DNA of 32,500 nucleotides from positions 1-32,500 of the forward strand of contig CAUJFL010000111.1 of assembly GCA_963169165.1 (NCBI GenBank). Direction: 5' to 3'. How positions within the stretch are numbered: the stretch's first letter is position 1; the number at the start of each line of letters is the position of its first letter. The notes under the pieces were generated by a model. That model worked only from the letters and a program-made list of their open reading frames with translations. It was not told the origin of the DNA and did not search any database. Below, in pieces: positions 26,304 through 32,500 of the stretch. The stretch is from Myxococcota bacterium (GTDB lineage Bacteria; Myxococcota_A; Polyangia; Polyangiales; Polyangiaceae). Position numbers and translations under genes: made by a program.

Positions 26304-26332
26304 TTTACGCGCGCGCGCCCGGTTGGTAGCCC
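26304..26332 (+). promoter_or_regulatory. Possible leaderless promoter of pyrB
   Basis: TTTACG (26304-26309), a 17-bp spacer and TAGCCC (26327-26332) precede ATG 26341 by 8 nt. The -10 match is weak, but the geometry resembles that of three other genes in the window. No ribosome binding site is present between it and the start codon. Confidence 0.35.
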
Positions 26333-26340
26333 CGCCGCCG

Positions 26341-27246
26341 ATGCGACACCTCCTCGGCATCGAAGACCTCTCCCTCGAGGAGATCGAGGCGCTGCTGGAG
26401 CGCGCGCGCGGGTTCCTCGGCGCCCTCGACCGCGGCGCGCCCCTCGGCGTCGACCTCGCCGGTCGCGTCGTCGTGAACCTCTTCTACGAGGCGTCGACGC
26501 GGACCCGCACGTCGTTCGAGATCGCCGAGAAGCGCCTCGGCGCCGAGGTCATCAACGTCAGCCCGCAGACGAGCAGCGTGGTCAAGGGTGAGACGCTCTT
26601 CGACACCGTCCGCAACCTCGACGCGATGCACCCGTTCGCGTTCGTCATCCGCCACGGCGCGAGCGGGGCGCCGCACTTCGTCGCGAGGAGCGTGCGGGCG
26701 AGCGTGGTCAACGCAGGTGACGGACAGCACCAGCACCCGACGCAGGCGCTGCTCGACGCGCTGACCATGCTCCGGCACAAGGGGCGCTTCGAGGGGCTCG
26801 TCGTGGCGATCTGCGGTGACATCGCGCACAGCCGCGTCGCGCGCTCCAACGCGCTGCTGCTCCGCAAGCTCGGCGCGACCGTTCGCCTCGCCGCGCCGCG
26901 GACGCTGTTGCCGCCCGCGATGGACGCCGCGTTCGACTGCGAGGTGTTCGAGCGGCTCGAGCCCGCGCTCGACGGCGCCGACGTCGTGATGATGCTGCGC
27001 ATCCAGAAGGAGCGGCTCGTCGGCGCTGGCGTGCCGTCGCCTGGCGAGTATGCGCGGACGTTCGGCCTCGACGAGCGTCGCCTCGCGCTCGCCAGGCCCG
27101 ACGCCATCGTGATGCACCCGGGCCCGATGAACCGCGGCGTCGAGATCGGTTACCGCGTCGCCGACGGCGCGCGCAGCGTGATCCTCGAGCAGGTCGAGGC
27201 GGGCGTCGCCGTGCGTGCGGCCATCCTCGCGTCGCTGAGCGGGTAG
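26341..27246 (+). CDS. pyrB: Aspartate carbamoyltransferase catalytic subunit
   Basis: This encodes 301 residues, the normal length of the catalytic chain. Carbamoyl-phosphate and aspartate-site motifs are intact: [13 protein letters not shown] (48-60), [11 protein letters not shown] with Lys82, [18 protein letters not shown] (122-139), [12 protein letters not shown] and [10 protein letters not shown]. It condenses carbamoyl phosphate with aspartate in pyrimidine synthesis. The frame opens at 26260, but the extra 27 residues are Arg/Ala/Pro-rich and outside the family, so ATG 26341 is chosen. No other pyrimidine genes and no regulatory subunit are adjacent. No PyrR-type attenuator is visible upstream. 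Confidence 0.97.
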   Translation: MRHLLGIEDLSLEEIEALLERARGFLGALDRGAPLGVDLAGRVVVNLFYEASTRTRTSFEIAEKRLGAEVINVSPQTSSVVKGETLFDTVRNLDAMHPFAFVIRHGASGAPHFVARSVRASVVNAGDGQHQHPTQALLDALTMLRHKGRFEGLVVAICGDIAHSRVARSNALLLRKLGATVRLAAPRTLLPPAMDAAFDCEVFERLEPALDGADVVMMLRIQKERLVGAGVPSPGEYARTFGLDERRLALARPDAIVMHPGPMNRGVEIGYRVADGARSVILEQVEAGVAVRAAILASLSG

Positions 27247-27265
27247 GTAGAACACCAAATAGCAA

Positions 27266-27279
27266 TTGATCCAGGTCAA
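27266..27279. promoter_or_regulatory. FNR/DNR-type binding site
   Basis: TTGATCCAGGTCAA matches the CRP/FNR-family anaerobic box TTGAT-N4-ATCAA at 9 of 10 defined positions. It lies in a relatively AT-rich 54-bp spacer just before a cytochrome c/copper monooxygenase gene. Its left half coincides with a possible -35 (TTGATC), spaced 17 bp from TGACAA (27289-27294), which ends 6 nt before ATG 27301. With that promoter the site would block RNA polymerase, suggesting repression; activation would need a different start point. Confidence 0.55.
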
Positions 27280-27300
27280 GTTCTGATCTGACAACGCCGC

Positions 27301-28740
27301 ATGAAGACGCGGGTGATGGTCGGTGCGGTGATGGGGCTCGTCTCTCTGGTCGTCGGGGCGTGCTCCAGCGGCGACGACGGCGGCGCGCCGGTCAGCGTCG
27401 CGCCCCCGACGTTTCACGCGGACGTCGAGCCGCTGCTGCAGCGGCGCTGCCAGAGCTGCCATCACGCGGCGGGCGAGGGCGGGGACACGTCCGCGGGGCT
27501 CGGTCCGTTCTCGCTGCTCGGATACGAGTCCGCGTTCAAGTACGCGAGCGCCATCGCGACCCAGACGACCGCGCGCTCGATGCCTCCGTTCGGCGCGCGC
27601 AAGACGGACGAGTGCGCGCCGCGCCTGCCGTTCATGGACGACGTCACCCTCACCGACGACGAGATCTCGATGCTCCGCCGGTGGCTCGACGCGGGCGCGC
27701 CCGAGGGAGACCCGGCGAAGGCCCCCGCGCCCGTCGCGCTCTCGTCGCCCCCTGGGCTGTCGACCGTCACCCACACGCTGAAACCAGCCAAACCTTACGA
27801 GGTCGTCGCGAGCAGGAAGGACGAGTTCAGGTGCTTCGTGCTCGACCCCGGCTTCACCGAGGACGCGTGGATCAGCGGCGTCGACGTCGTCCCACAGAAC
27901 TCGCGCGTCACGCACCACGTCGTCGTGTACGTCGATGAGCAGCGCGAGAGCCTCGAGCGCGTCGGCGGCAAGGTCGGCGACAGCTACCCCTGCTTCGGCG
28001 GCCCCGATCTGAAGGACACCAACCTCCTCGCGGCGTGGGCGCCGGGCGCGCGCGCGATGGATTTCGGCGACAGGGCCGCCGTCAAGGTGAAGAAGGGCTC
28101 GCTCATCGTCTCGCAGGTTCACTATCACCCGCTCGCCGACTCCACCGAGTCAGACCAGACCGCGCTCGCGCTCAATCGCCTGCCGAAGCAGCCCGAGTGG
28201 CAGGCGATCGTCGCGCTGATCGGCAACGCCGAGTCGGCCAAGGGCCAGGTCAAGCTGCTGCCAGGCGCCGACGATCCCGGCGAGCCCGCGTTCGTCATCC
28301 CGGCGGGCGCGCGCGGTCACGTCGAGGAGATGACCTTCACGTTCACGCCTGACATCCTGCCGACGTTCGTCAACCTAAGGCTGTCGACGGTGGGCACGCA
28401 CATGCACTGGGTCGGCCGGGACATGAAGATCACGCTCGAGCGCGCAGAGCCCGATCCCGCGGCCGATCTCCCCGCGGAAGAGTGTCTGTTGCAGACGCCG
28501 TCGTGGGATTTCAACTGGCAGCGCGGGTACCGCTACGACGCCGACTTCGAGAAGCTGCCGGTCATCCACACTGGCGACACGCTGCGGATGCGGTGCACCT
28601 ATGACAACACGATGGACAACCCGTTCGTGCGTCGCGCGCTGAGCGACATGCACGTGTCCGCGCCCCAGGAGGTCAAGCTCGGCGAGACGACGCTCGACGA
28701 GATGTGCCTCGGCGCGTTCATCTTTCTCTTGAAACCCTGA
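27301..28740 (+). CDS. Cytochrome c / copper type II monooxygenase (PHM-like) lipoprotein
   Basis: This encodes 479 residues. MKTRVMVGAVMGLVSLVVGAC is a lipoprotein signal (Cys21). A single haem-c domain follows (about 36-135) with CQSCH at 50-54 and Met94 in RSMPPFG as likely sixth ligand. Residues 155-479 resemble peptidylglycine alpha-hydroxylating monooxygenase: HH at 205-206 (RVTHHVVVY), HYH at 274-276 (SQVHYHPL), H-x-H at 367-369 (VGTHMHWVG) and Met468 in LDEMCLG, corresponding to the CuH and CuM ligands. It is a periplasmic or surface redox enzyme in which the haem probably feeds electrons to the copper site. The substrate is unknown. Its stop is 7 bp from the convergent gene. Confidence 0.9.
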   Translation: MKTRVMVGAVMGLVSLVVGACSSGDDGGAPVSVAPPTFHADVEPLLQRRCQSCHHAAGEGGDTSAGLGPFSLLGYESAFKYASAIATQTTARSMPPFGARKTDECAPRLPFMDDVTLTDDEISMLRRWLDAGAPEGDPAKAPAPVALSSPPGLSTVTHTLKPAKPYEVVASRKDEFRCFVLDPGFTEDAWISGVDVVPQNSRVTHHVVVYVDEQRESLERVGGKVGDSYPCFGGPDLKDTNLLAAWAPGARAMDFGDRAAVKVKKGSLIVSQVHYHPLADSTESDQTALALNRLPKQPEWQAIVALIGNAESAKGQVKLLPGADDPGEPAFVIPAGARGHVEEMTFTFTPDILPTFVNLRLSTVGTHMHWVGRDMKITLERAEPDPAADLPAEECLLQTPSWDFNWQRGYRYDADFEKLPVIHTGDTLRMRCTYDNTMDNPFVRRALSDMHVSAPQEVKLGETTLDEMCLGAFIFLLKP

Positions 28741-28747
28741 GGCGCGC

Positions 28748-29122
28748 TCAGGCCTTTCGGCCCACCCGCTGCGACGCGGCGCGCACCGCGCGCGCCTCGT
28801 CGGGGGTGAGCTTGCCGTCGGCGAGCGCGGCCGCCAGCTTGCGGTGTACCTCGGCCACCGACTGGTTGAACTCGGTGCGGAGCGCCCCCGCCTTCGCGGC
28901 GGCGAGCTTCTTGCGGGTGATCGCGCGCTCGAGCGCCTCGCGACGCTTCGCGATGCGCGCGTCGACCTCGCGGCGCAGGCGCTCGGGATCGAGGCCCTTC
29001 TTCGCGGCGGGCTTCTCGCCGTGCGCCTTGGCCGAAGGCTTCGCGCGCGCGTCGACCGGCGCGCTCAACGCACCGACTCCGCACGCGAGCGCCAGCGAGA
29101 TGACGAAGGCGCGCGCTGTCAC
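28748..29122 (-). CDS. Small exported basic helical protein
   Basis: This encodes 124 residues from GTG 29122. The first 27 residues (TARAFVISLALACGVGALSA...) form a signal peptide. The mature part is Lys/Arg/Ala-rich and helical, probably a coiled coil (RREVDARIAKRREALERAIT), ending with ALADGKLTPDEARAVRAASQ, which resembles a half EF-hand or TerB-like loop. The start overlaps the stop of the upstream lipoprotein gene (GTGA), so the two are coupled. I do not recognise a family. A longer frame through the upstream gene is a shadow. Confidence 0.75.
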   Translation of the reverse strand: MTARAFVISLALACGVGALSAPVDARAKPSAKAHGEKPAAKKGLDPERLRREVDARIAKRREALERAITRKKLAAAKAGALRTEFNQSVAEVHRKLAAALADGKLTPDEARAVRAASQRVGRKA

Positions 29123-30081
29123 TCGATCTCCAGCGGCGGCGCGCACGTCGTCGAGCCGGCGCCCCAGAACTTCAGGCCCGCGGGCTTCTGCGGGATCGTG
29201 AGCTCGGTGGTCGTCACTGTCTTGAGATCGACGCTGAAGAGCTGGCCCGAGCTGGTGAAGCCGTAGGTGACCCCGGCCCAGAACGCGAGGCCGAACACCG
29301 AGCCGAACTTGAGCGTCGCGAGCTTCTTCACGACGTTGCCAGTCTTCGGATCGACCTCGACGAGGCAGTCGCCGCAGTTCCCGTAGGCGCCGCCCGAGCC
29401 CTTGATGGTCAGGTAGGTGCCGCCGCCGATCACCGAGACGATGTCGCCGCTCGACTGGTAGCCATCGGGGAGCCCGCCCGAGAGTGAGGTGATCTTGCCG
29501 CTCGCGGGATCGACCCGAACATAGACGTCTCCGCCCGACGAGGTCTGGTAGCCGACCAGCGCCTCTTCGTTGGGGCTGACCGTGCCCGCGGGAACGAACG
29601 ACAGCGAGTTGGGAAAGGTGCCCGTGAGCCCGGCCTTGATGAGCGTACACTTGGCAGTGAGCGGATCGACGCGCTCGAGCGAGGAGAACGTCGTCACGAT
29701 GACCTGCCCCGCCTTGTCGACCGCGAGATCGATCACCTGATCCTTGCAGCCGCCGAACTTGGCGACCGTCGTGGTCGCCTTCGTGATCGGGTCGAGCTTG
29801 TAGAGCGTGTCGGGGCTGTGCGCGTAGACCTCGGCGGTCTTCTGGATGTTGGCGCACTCGGCGGCCTGCGTGGACCCCGCCGCGCCGCCGCCCGCGACGA
29901 AGCCCCCCGCGCCCGCCGCGCCCGCGACGCCGGGCTCACCCGCCGCGCCCGCCGCGCCTGCTTCACCCGCCGCGCCCGCGGCGCTGCCGTCGTCAGGGTT
30001 CGCGCCGCTCCCGCCCGCCGCAGAGCCGCAGGCCACCGCGCCCGCTGCCGCGAGCCCAAACCAAAGCCAGTCTAGCTTCAC
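29119..30081 (-). CDS. Hypothetical lipoprotein with collagen-like spacer and propeller-like domain
   Basis: This encodes 320 residues from GTG 30081. KLDWLWFGLAAAGAVACGSA is a lipoprotein signal (lipobox AVAC, Cys18). Residues about 30-68 are Gly-x-y triplets (GAAGEAGAAGAAGEPGVAG), a collagen-like or flexible stalk. The remaining 240 residues have repeated short blocks (DTLYKLDPITKATTTVAKF, SLERVDPLTAKCTLI, GDVYVRVDPASGKITSL, CLVEVDPKTGNVVKKL), each a putative blade of a beta-propeller. It is probably surface-exposed; function unknown. A frame opening at 30363 would overlap the upstream outer-membrane gene and is rejected. Its stop overlaps the next start (GTGA). Confidence 0.85.
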   Translation of the reverse strand: MKLDWLWFGLAAAGAVACGSAAGGSGANPDDGSAAGAAGEAGAAGAAGEPGVAGAAGAGGFVAGGGAAGSTQAAECANIQKTAEVYAHSPDTLYKLDPITKATTTVAKFGGCKDQVIDLAVDKAGQVIVTTFSSLERVDPLTAKCTLIKAGLTGTFPNSLSFVPAGTVSPNEEALVGYQTSSGGDVYVRVDPASGKITSLSGGLPDGYQSSGDIVSVIGGGTYLTIKGSGGAYGNCGDCLVEVDPKTGNVVKKLATLKFGSVFGLAFWAGVTYGFTSSGQLFSVDLKTVTTTELTIPQKPAGLKFWGAGSTTCAPPLEIE

Positions 30082-30125
30082 CCCGGCGTTGTCCCCGATC
30101 GAACCCGCGCGCGCAAGCCCGAGCG

Positions 30126-31949
30126 TCAGGGCACCGGCTGAGACGGCGCGACGGTCTGCACGGGGAACGCCTGCCCGAACGCGAGGAACAGCTGGTACGG
30201 CGCGATGCCGTTGGGGCGGCCGTGCAGCTCGAGCGGGACTCCGAAATCGACGCGGAAGACCGCGCGATCGAGCTGCGGGAACAGCAGCCGCACGCCCGCG
30301 CCCGCCGACTGATTCACCTTGCGACACACGAGCTGGACGCCCTCGCTCCCCGACGCGCGGCATGAGCCGTCGGGCGCGTCGAACTTGTCGAACGCCCCGC
30401 CAGCGTCGAAGAACAGCACGCCGCCGACCTGCACCGTGTAGAGGTGCGCGGGCGTCGTCCGCAGCTCGACGTTCATCCTGACGAGGTTCGCGCCCGAGAA
30501 CGCCGCCGCCGGGTAGCCGCGCAGCCCCGTGTCGCCGCCCAGGAACGACGTGTCCCGCAGCGCGTTCCGGTAGCGGTTCAGCGCGATCGAGTCGAACACG
30601 AGGCGCCCGAAGCCGAGCCTGGGCGTCATCACCCGCAGCGCGCCGCCGACCTGACCGTTGGTGACGCCGGCGCGCTCGTGCTCGGTCCGCGAGGTGACGC
30701 TGGCGCGCGCGTATCCCTCGCGGAAGGCCACCGTCATCTGAGCCTTGCCCTCGACGCCGAGGTACGTCCGCGACGACCCGACCGACTCGCTGACGGGGTA
30801 GACCCTCGCCGAGACGTCGTGCCCGAGCCGCACGTCCTCCTGGAGGCTCAGCGTCTCGAGGTCGATCGTGCGGAGAAAATCGGTCGTGTACGCGCGGGTC
30901 TCGAGGAACGGATAGAGCCGGGTGTCGTCCCGCGGGATCTTCGAGTTGACGAACCGCGCGACCGAGCCGGGCGCGTACGCGGACAGATCGCCCGGATAGG
31001 CGACGCGTCGCGCGCCCTCGACGCCGAAGCTGACGTCTTGCTTATACTCCCAGCCGAACGATCGCGTCGCGCTCAGGATGCCCGCCGAGCGCTCGCGGCG
31101 ATACTTGAACGGGATGCCCTCGAAGGTGTCGAGCGACGCGTTCCGGTAGCTGCGAAAGATCTCGTTGGTGTACGCGCCGAGCGCCGCCCACGCCCACGGC
31201 GTCTGCGTCGACCACAGCGGCTTCTGCACGACCAGCTCGAGCACGGTCCCCTCGGGCGCGCCCGTCTGCCGCGAGAAGATCGCGCTCGCGTCGGCGATCA
31301 GCTGCACGCGCGAGCCGAGGAGCCGCGGCACCGAGTAGCGCGCGCCGAACGTGTTGGTCTCGGGCTGCCACATGTACCGCGCGCCGACCCGGTGGTGCAG
31401 GCCCGCGAGGTTGATCTCGCTCGGCTGGATCACGAGCCGCCGCATGCCGTCCTTCGTGTACTGGATGTCCCACGAGAGCCGCAGGCTCCACACGTCCTTC
31501 GTCAGGACGAACACGCGCACCTTGTCGGGGCTGCTGCCGCGCACCGCGAGCACGACGACCAGCGACAGCTGCGCGCGCAGGCGCAGGTTGCGCGCCGTCT
31601 CGTCGGCGAAGATCTTCTGGTACGGCTCGCCGACGCGCAAGAGCACCTCGCGCGCGATGACGTAGTCGCGCGACAGCGTGTGGAACACGTTGAGCGCCTC
31701 GGGCGCCGGATCACGGGGCTCGATCGACTGCAGGCGCACCACGTCGATGGCCTCGATCGTCTTTCCCTCCGCCGCGGGATCGACCTCGCGCCCGGATCGC
31801 GCGAGCGCGTCGGCGATCGTCTGACGCTCGTACTTCGAGTAGCTGTGCGTCTTCGATTTCGGGACGTGCTTCTTCTGTGCGGCCGCCGGCGTGGCCGCGA
31901 GGGACAGCGCGAACATCGCCGCGATCCGGCCCGGCTTCACGCGGCGCAC
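30126..31949 (-). CDS. Omp85-superfamily (BamA/TamA-like) outer-membrane protein
   Basis: This encodes 607 residues. The signal peptide ends near ATPAAA (about residue 24). Residues 25-150 could hold one POTRA-like domain (SRDYVIAREVLLRVGEPYQK). The C-terminal half is amphipathic beta-strands typical of a 16-strand barrel, with the diagnostic LGGDTGLRGYPAAAFSG for strand 11-12/loop 6 and a final DRAVFRVDFGVPLE segment. The last residues are Pro/Val-rich rather than the usual terminal Phe. GTG 31949 is supported by GAGG about 4 nt upstream; GTG 31940 is an alternative. A role in outer-membrane protein insertion or export is likely; which subtype is unclear. The downstream lipoprotein gene begins 44 bp after the stop. 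Confidence 0.88.
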   Translation of the reverse strand: MRRVKPGRIAAMFALSLAATPAAAQKKHVPKSKTHSYSKYERQTIADALARSGREVDPAAEGKTIEAIDVVRLQSIEPRDPAPEALNVFHTLSRDYVIAREVLLRVGEPYQKIFADETARNLRLRAQLSLVVVLAVRGSSPDKVRVFVLTKDVWSLRLSWDIQYTKDGMRRLVIQPSEINLAGLHHRVGARYMWQPETNTFGARYSVPRLLGSRVQLIADASAIFSRQTGAPEGTVLELVVQKPLWSTQTPWAWAALGAYTNEIFRSYRNASLDTFEGIPFKYRRERSAGILSATRSFGWEYKQDVSFGVEGARRVAYPGDLSAYAPGSVARFVNSKIPRDDTRLYPFLETRAYTTDFLRTIDLETLSLQEDVRLGHDVSARVYPVSESVGSSRTYLGVEGKAQMTVAFREGYARASVTSRTEHERAGVTNGQVGGALRVMTPRLGFGRLVFDSIALNRYRNALRDTSFLGGDTGLRGYPAAAFSGANLVRMNVELRTTPAHLYTVQVGGVLFFDAGGAFDKFDAPDGSCRASGSEGVQLVCRKVNQSAGAGVRLLFPQLDRAVFRVDFGVPLELHGRPNGIAPYQLFLAFGQAFPVQTVAPSQPVP

Positions 31950-31974
31950 CGTACCTCAAGTCCTCCTGCGCGAA

Positions 31975-32500
31975 TCAGCCGCCTCGACGTGCCGGAGGCC
32001 GCCAGAGCGCGCCGAGCTCGAGCTCGTCGAACGGCGGGACCCGCGCGCACGCGTCGTCGACGTGCGCGCCGAGCCGCAGCCATCGCCCATCGTCGCACCT
32101 GAAGGCCTCGAGCAGGCGCTCATCGACCTCGATCAGCCAGAGGCACGCGACCCCGATGGCCGCGTAGGCGTCCATCTTCACGCCGCGATCACGCTTGGCG
32201 GTGCTGGGCGACGAGAGCTCGCACACCCAGTCGGGCGCGAGAGAAAAATAGGCCTCCGTGGGCAGCTCGGGCATCCGCTCGACCCGCCACCCGGCGAGAT
32301 CAGGGATCAGCGCGTGCCCGCCGCGCCTCACCTGCGGCTCGTCCAGGATCCACCAGCCGCCGGGGCCGCCGTCCCCCTCGTCAAACGCGCGACCGAGGCG
32401 CGCGCCGAGCCTCGAGGCCGACGCGACGTGCCGCGGTCGAGGCGCCGCGTGCGTCTCGAGCTGTCCGAAGATGATCTCGCCGCGAACGCCCTCCTCGAGC
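31975..32500 (-). CDS. Uma2 family endonuclease-fold protein (N-terminus beyond window)
   Basis: The frame is open to the right edge, giving 175 residues. Motifs of the Uma2/DUF820 PD-(D/E)xK family are present: IIFGQLETHAAPRPRHV, the core IPDLAGWRVERMPELP, APDWVCELSSPSTAKRDRGV, KMDAYAAIGVACLWLIEVDE and PPFDELELGALW. About 20-30 N-terminal residues are missing. An ATG-like start near 32331 would omit the conserved first half, so it is not used. These proteins are often numerous in cyanobacteria and myxobacteria; their activity is rarely tested. The stop lies 25 bp before the Omp85 start on the same strand. Confidence 0.9.
   Translation of the reverse strand, partial: LEEGVRGEIIFGQLETHAAPRPRHVASASRLGARLGRAFDEGDGGPGGWWILDEPQVRRGGHALIPDLAGWRVERMPELPTEAYFSLAPDWVCELSSPSTAKRDRGVKMDAYAAIGVACLWLIEVDERLLEAFRCDDGRWLRLGAHVDDACARVPPFDELELGALWRPPARRGG

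Larger units (their letters stand above)
25548..26340. other. 793-bp region without a recognisable gene
   Basis: This is the longest stretch without a clear gene. Several frames stay open on both strands, as expected at this GC content, but none gives a recognisable domain, a good ribosome binding site or a clean product. Composition is more even and codon bias weaker than in neighbours, notably at 25560-25990. It contains a short inverted repeat (ctgtc...gacag near 25662-25683), a triplicated 9-mer, and a small frame at 26020-26247 with better codon bias. A decayed gene, a structured RNA or a lineage-specific gene cannot be told apart by eye. The last 40 bp carry the pyrB promoter candidate. 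Confidence 0.6.

Noticed and set aside
26260-26340. N-terminal extension of pyrB by 27 residues
   Set aside because: The residues are Arg/Ala/Pro-rich and outside the known catalytic chain; ATG 26341 gives the family length.
25617-26591. 324-codon plus-strand frame in the gap before pyrB
   Set aside because: It runs into pyrB in another frame, has no recognised domain, and its codon bias is poor in the first half and Arg/Pro-rich in the second.
31975-32500. Uma2-family protein as part of an anti-phage or CRISPR-like system
   Set aside because: No defence genes, repeats or mobile-element hallmarks are adjacent, and this family is scattered widely without known defence function.

Overview
The window is GC-rich, with strong G/C bias at third codon positions, and looks like chromosome from a myxobacterium (Myxococcota, most likely the Polyangiales side; the finer placement is inference). 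Support comes from a Ser/Thr kinase-ATPase-TPR signalling protein of 1,244 residues, a subtilase ending in a MYXO-CTERM-like sorting tail (Cys-Gly, hydrophobic helix, Arg run), many lipoproteins with Gly/Ser/Ala-rich linkers, and a cysteine-rich lipoprotein of a type common in this phylum. No phage, IS, CRISPR, tRNA or rRNA is recognisable. About 30 genes are supported, both ends of the window are cut inside genes, and the only gap above 300 bp is 25548-26340.

Layout. Positions 1-1403 (minus) hold an ECF42-type module: two DGPF/YCII-fold proteins followed by the sigma factor, with a promoter in front that matches the ECF42 motif. 1499-4159 (minus) is an AAA-type ATPase with TPR repeats. A lipoprotein (minus) and a GH13 alpha-amylase-family lipoprotein (plus) diverge at about 5.4-5.5 kb; the amylase is followed by an AcpS-like protein and a cupredoxin lipoprotein. 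8969-12703 is the kinase-ATPase-TPR protein. A cysteine-rich lipoprotein lies in the same uninterrupted reading frame as translation initiation factor IF-1 (12707-13891, minus).

14071-18849 (plus) groups protein quality control: Lon protease, a SlyD-like prolyl isomerase, two small proteins (one DUF1844) and an HtrA/DegP-like lipoprotein protease. 18916-21675 (plus) is a tightly overlapping operon of an ECF sigma factor, its membrane anti-sigma factor and two envelope proteins. 21679-24416 (minus) is a subtilase with a small upstream partner, divergent from an M20 deacylase (24480-25547). After the gap come pyrB (26341-27246) and a cytochrome c/copper monooxygenase (PHM-like) lipoprotein (27301-28740) with an FNR/DNR-like box over its promoter. 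On the minus strand follow a small exported protein, a propeller-like lipoprotein, an Omp85-type outer-membrane protein and a truncated Uma2-family gene.

Themes: envelope proteins and proteostasis dominate. Several genes appear to start with little or no 5' leader, because a -10-like hexamer ends 6-10 nt before the start codon. Three convergent gene pairs are separated by only 3-7 bp. The most unusual points are the stop-less junction between IF-1 and the lipoprotein, the non-coding-like tail of the SlyD frame, the FNR-type box, and a symmetric repeat holding both start codons of a divergent pair. No complete novel system could be established from sequence alone.
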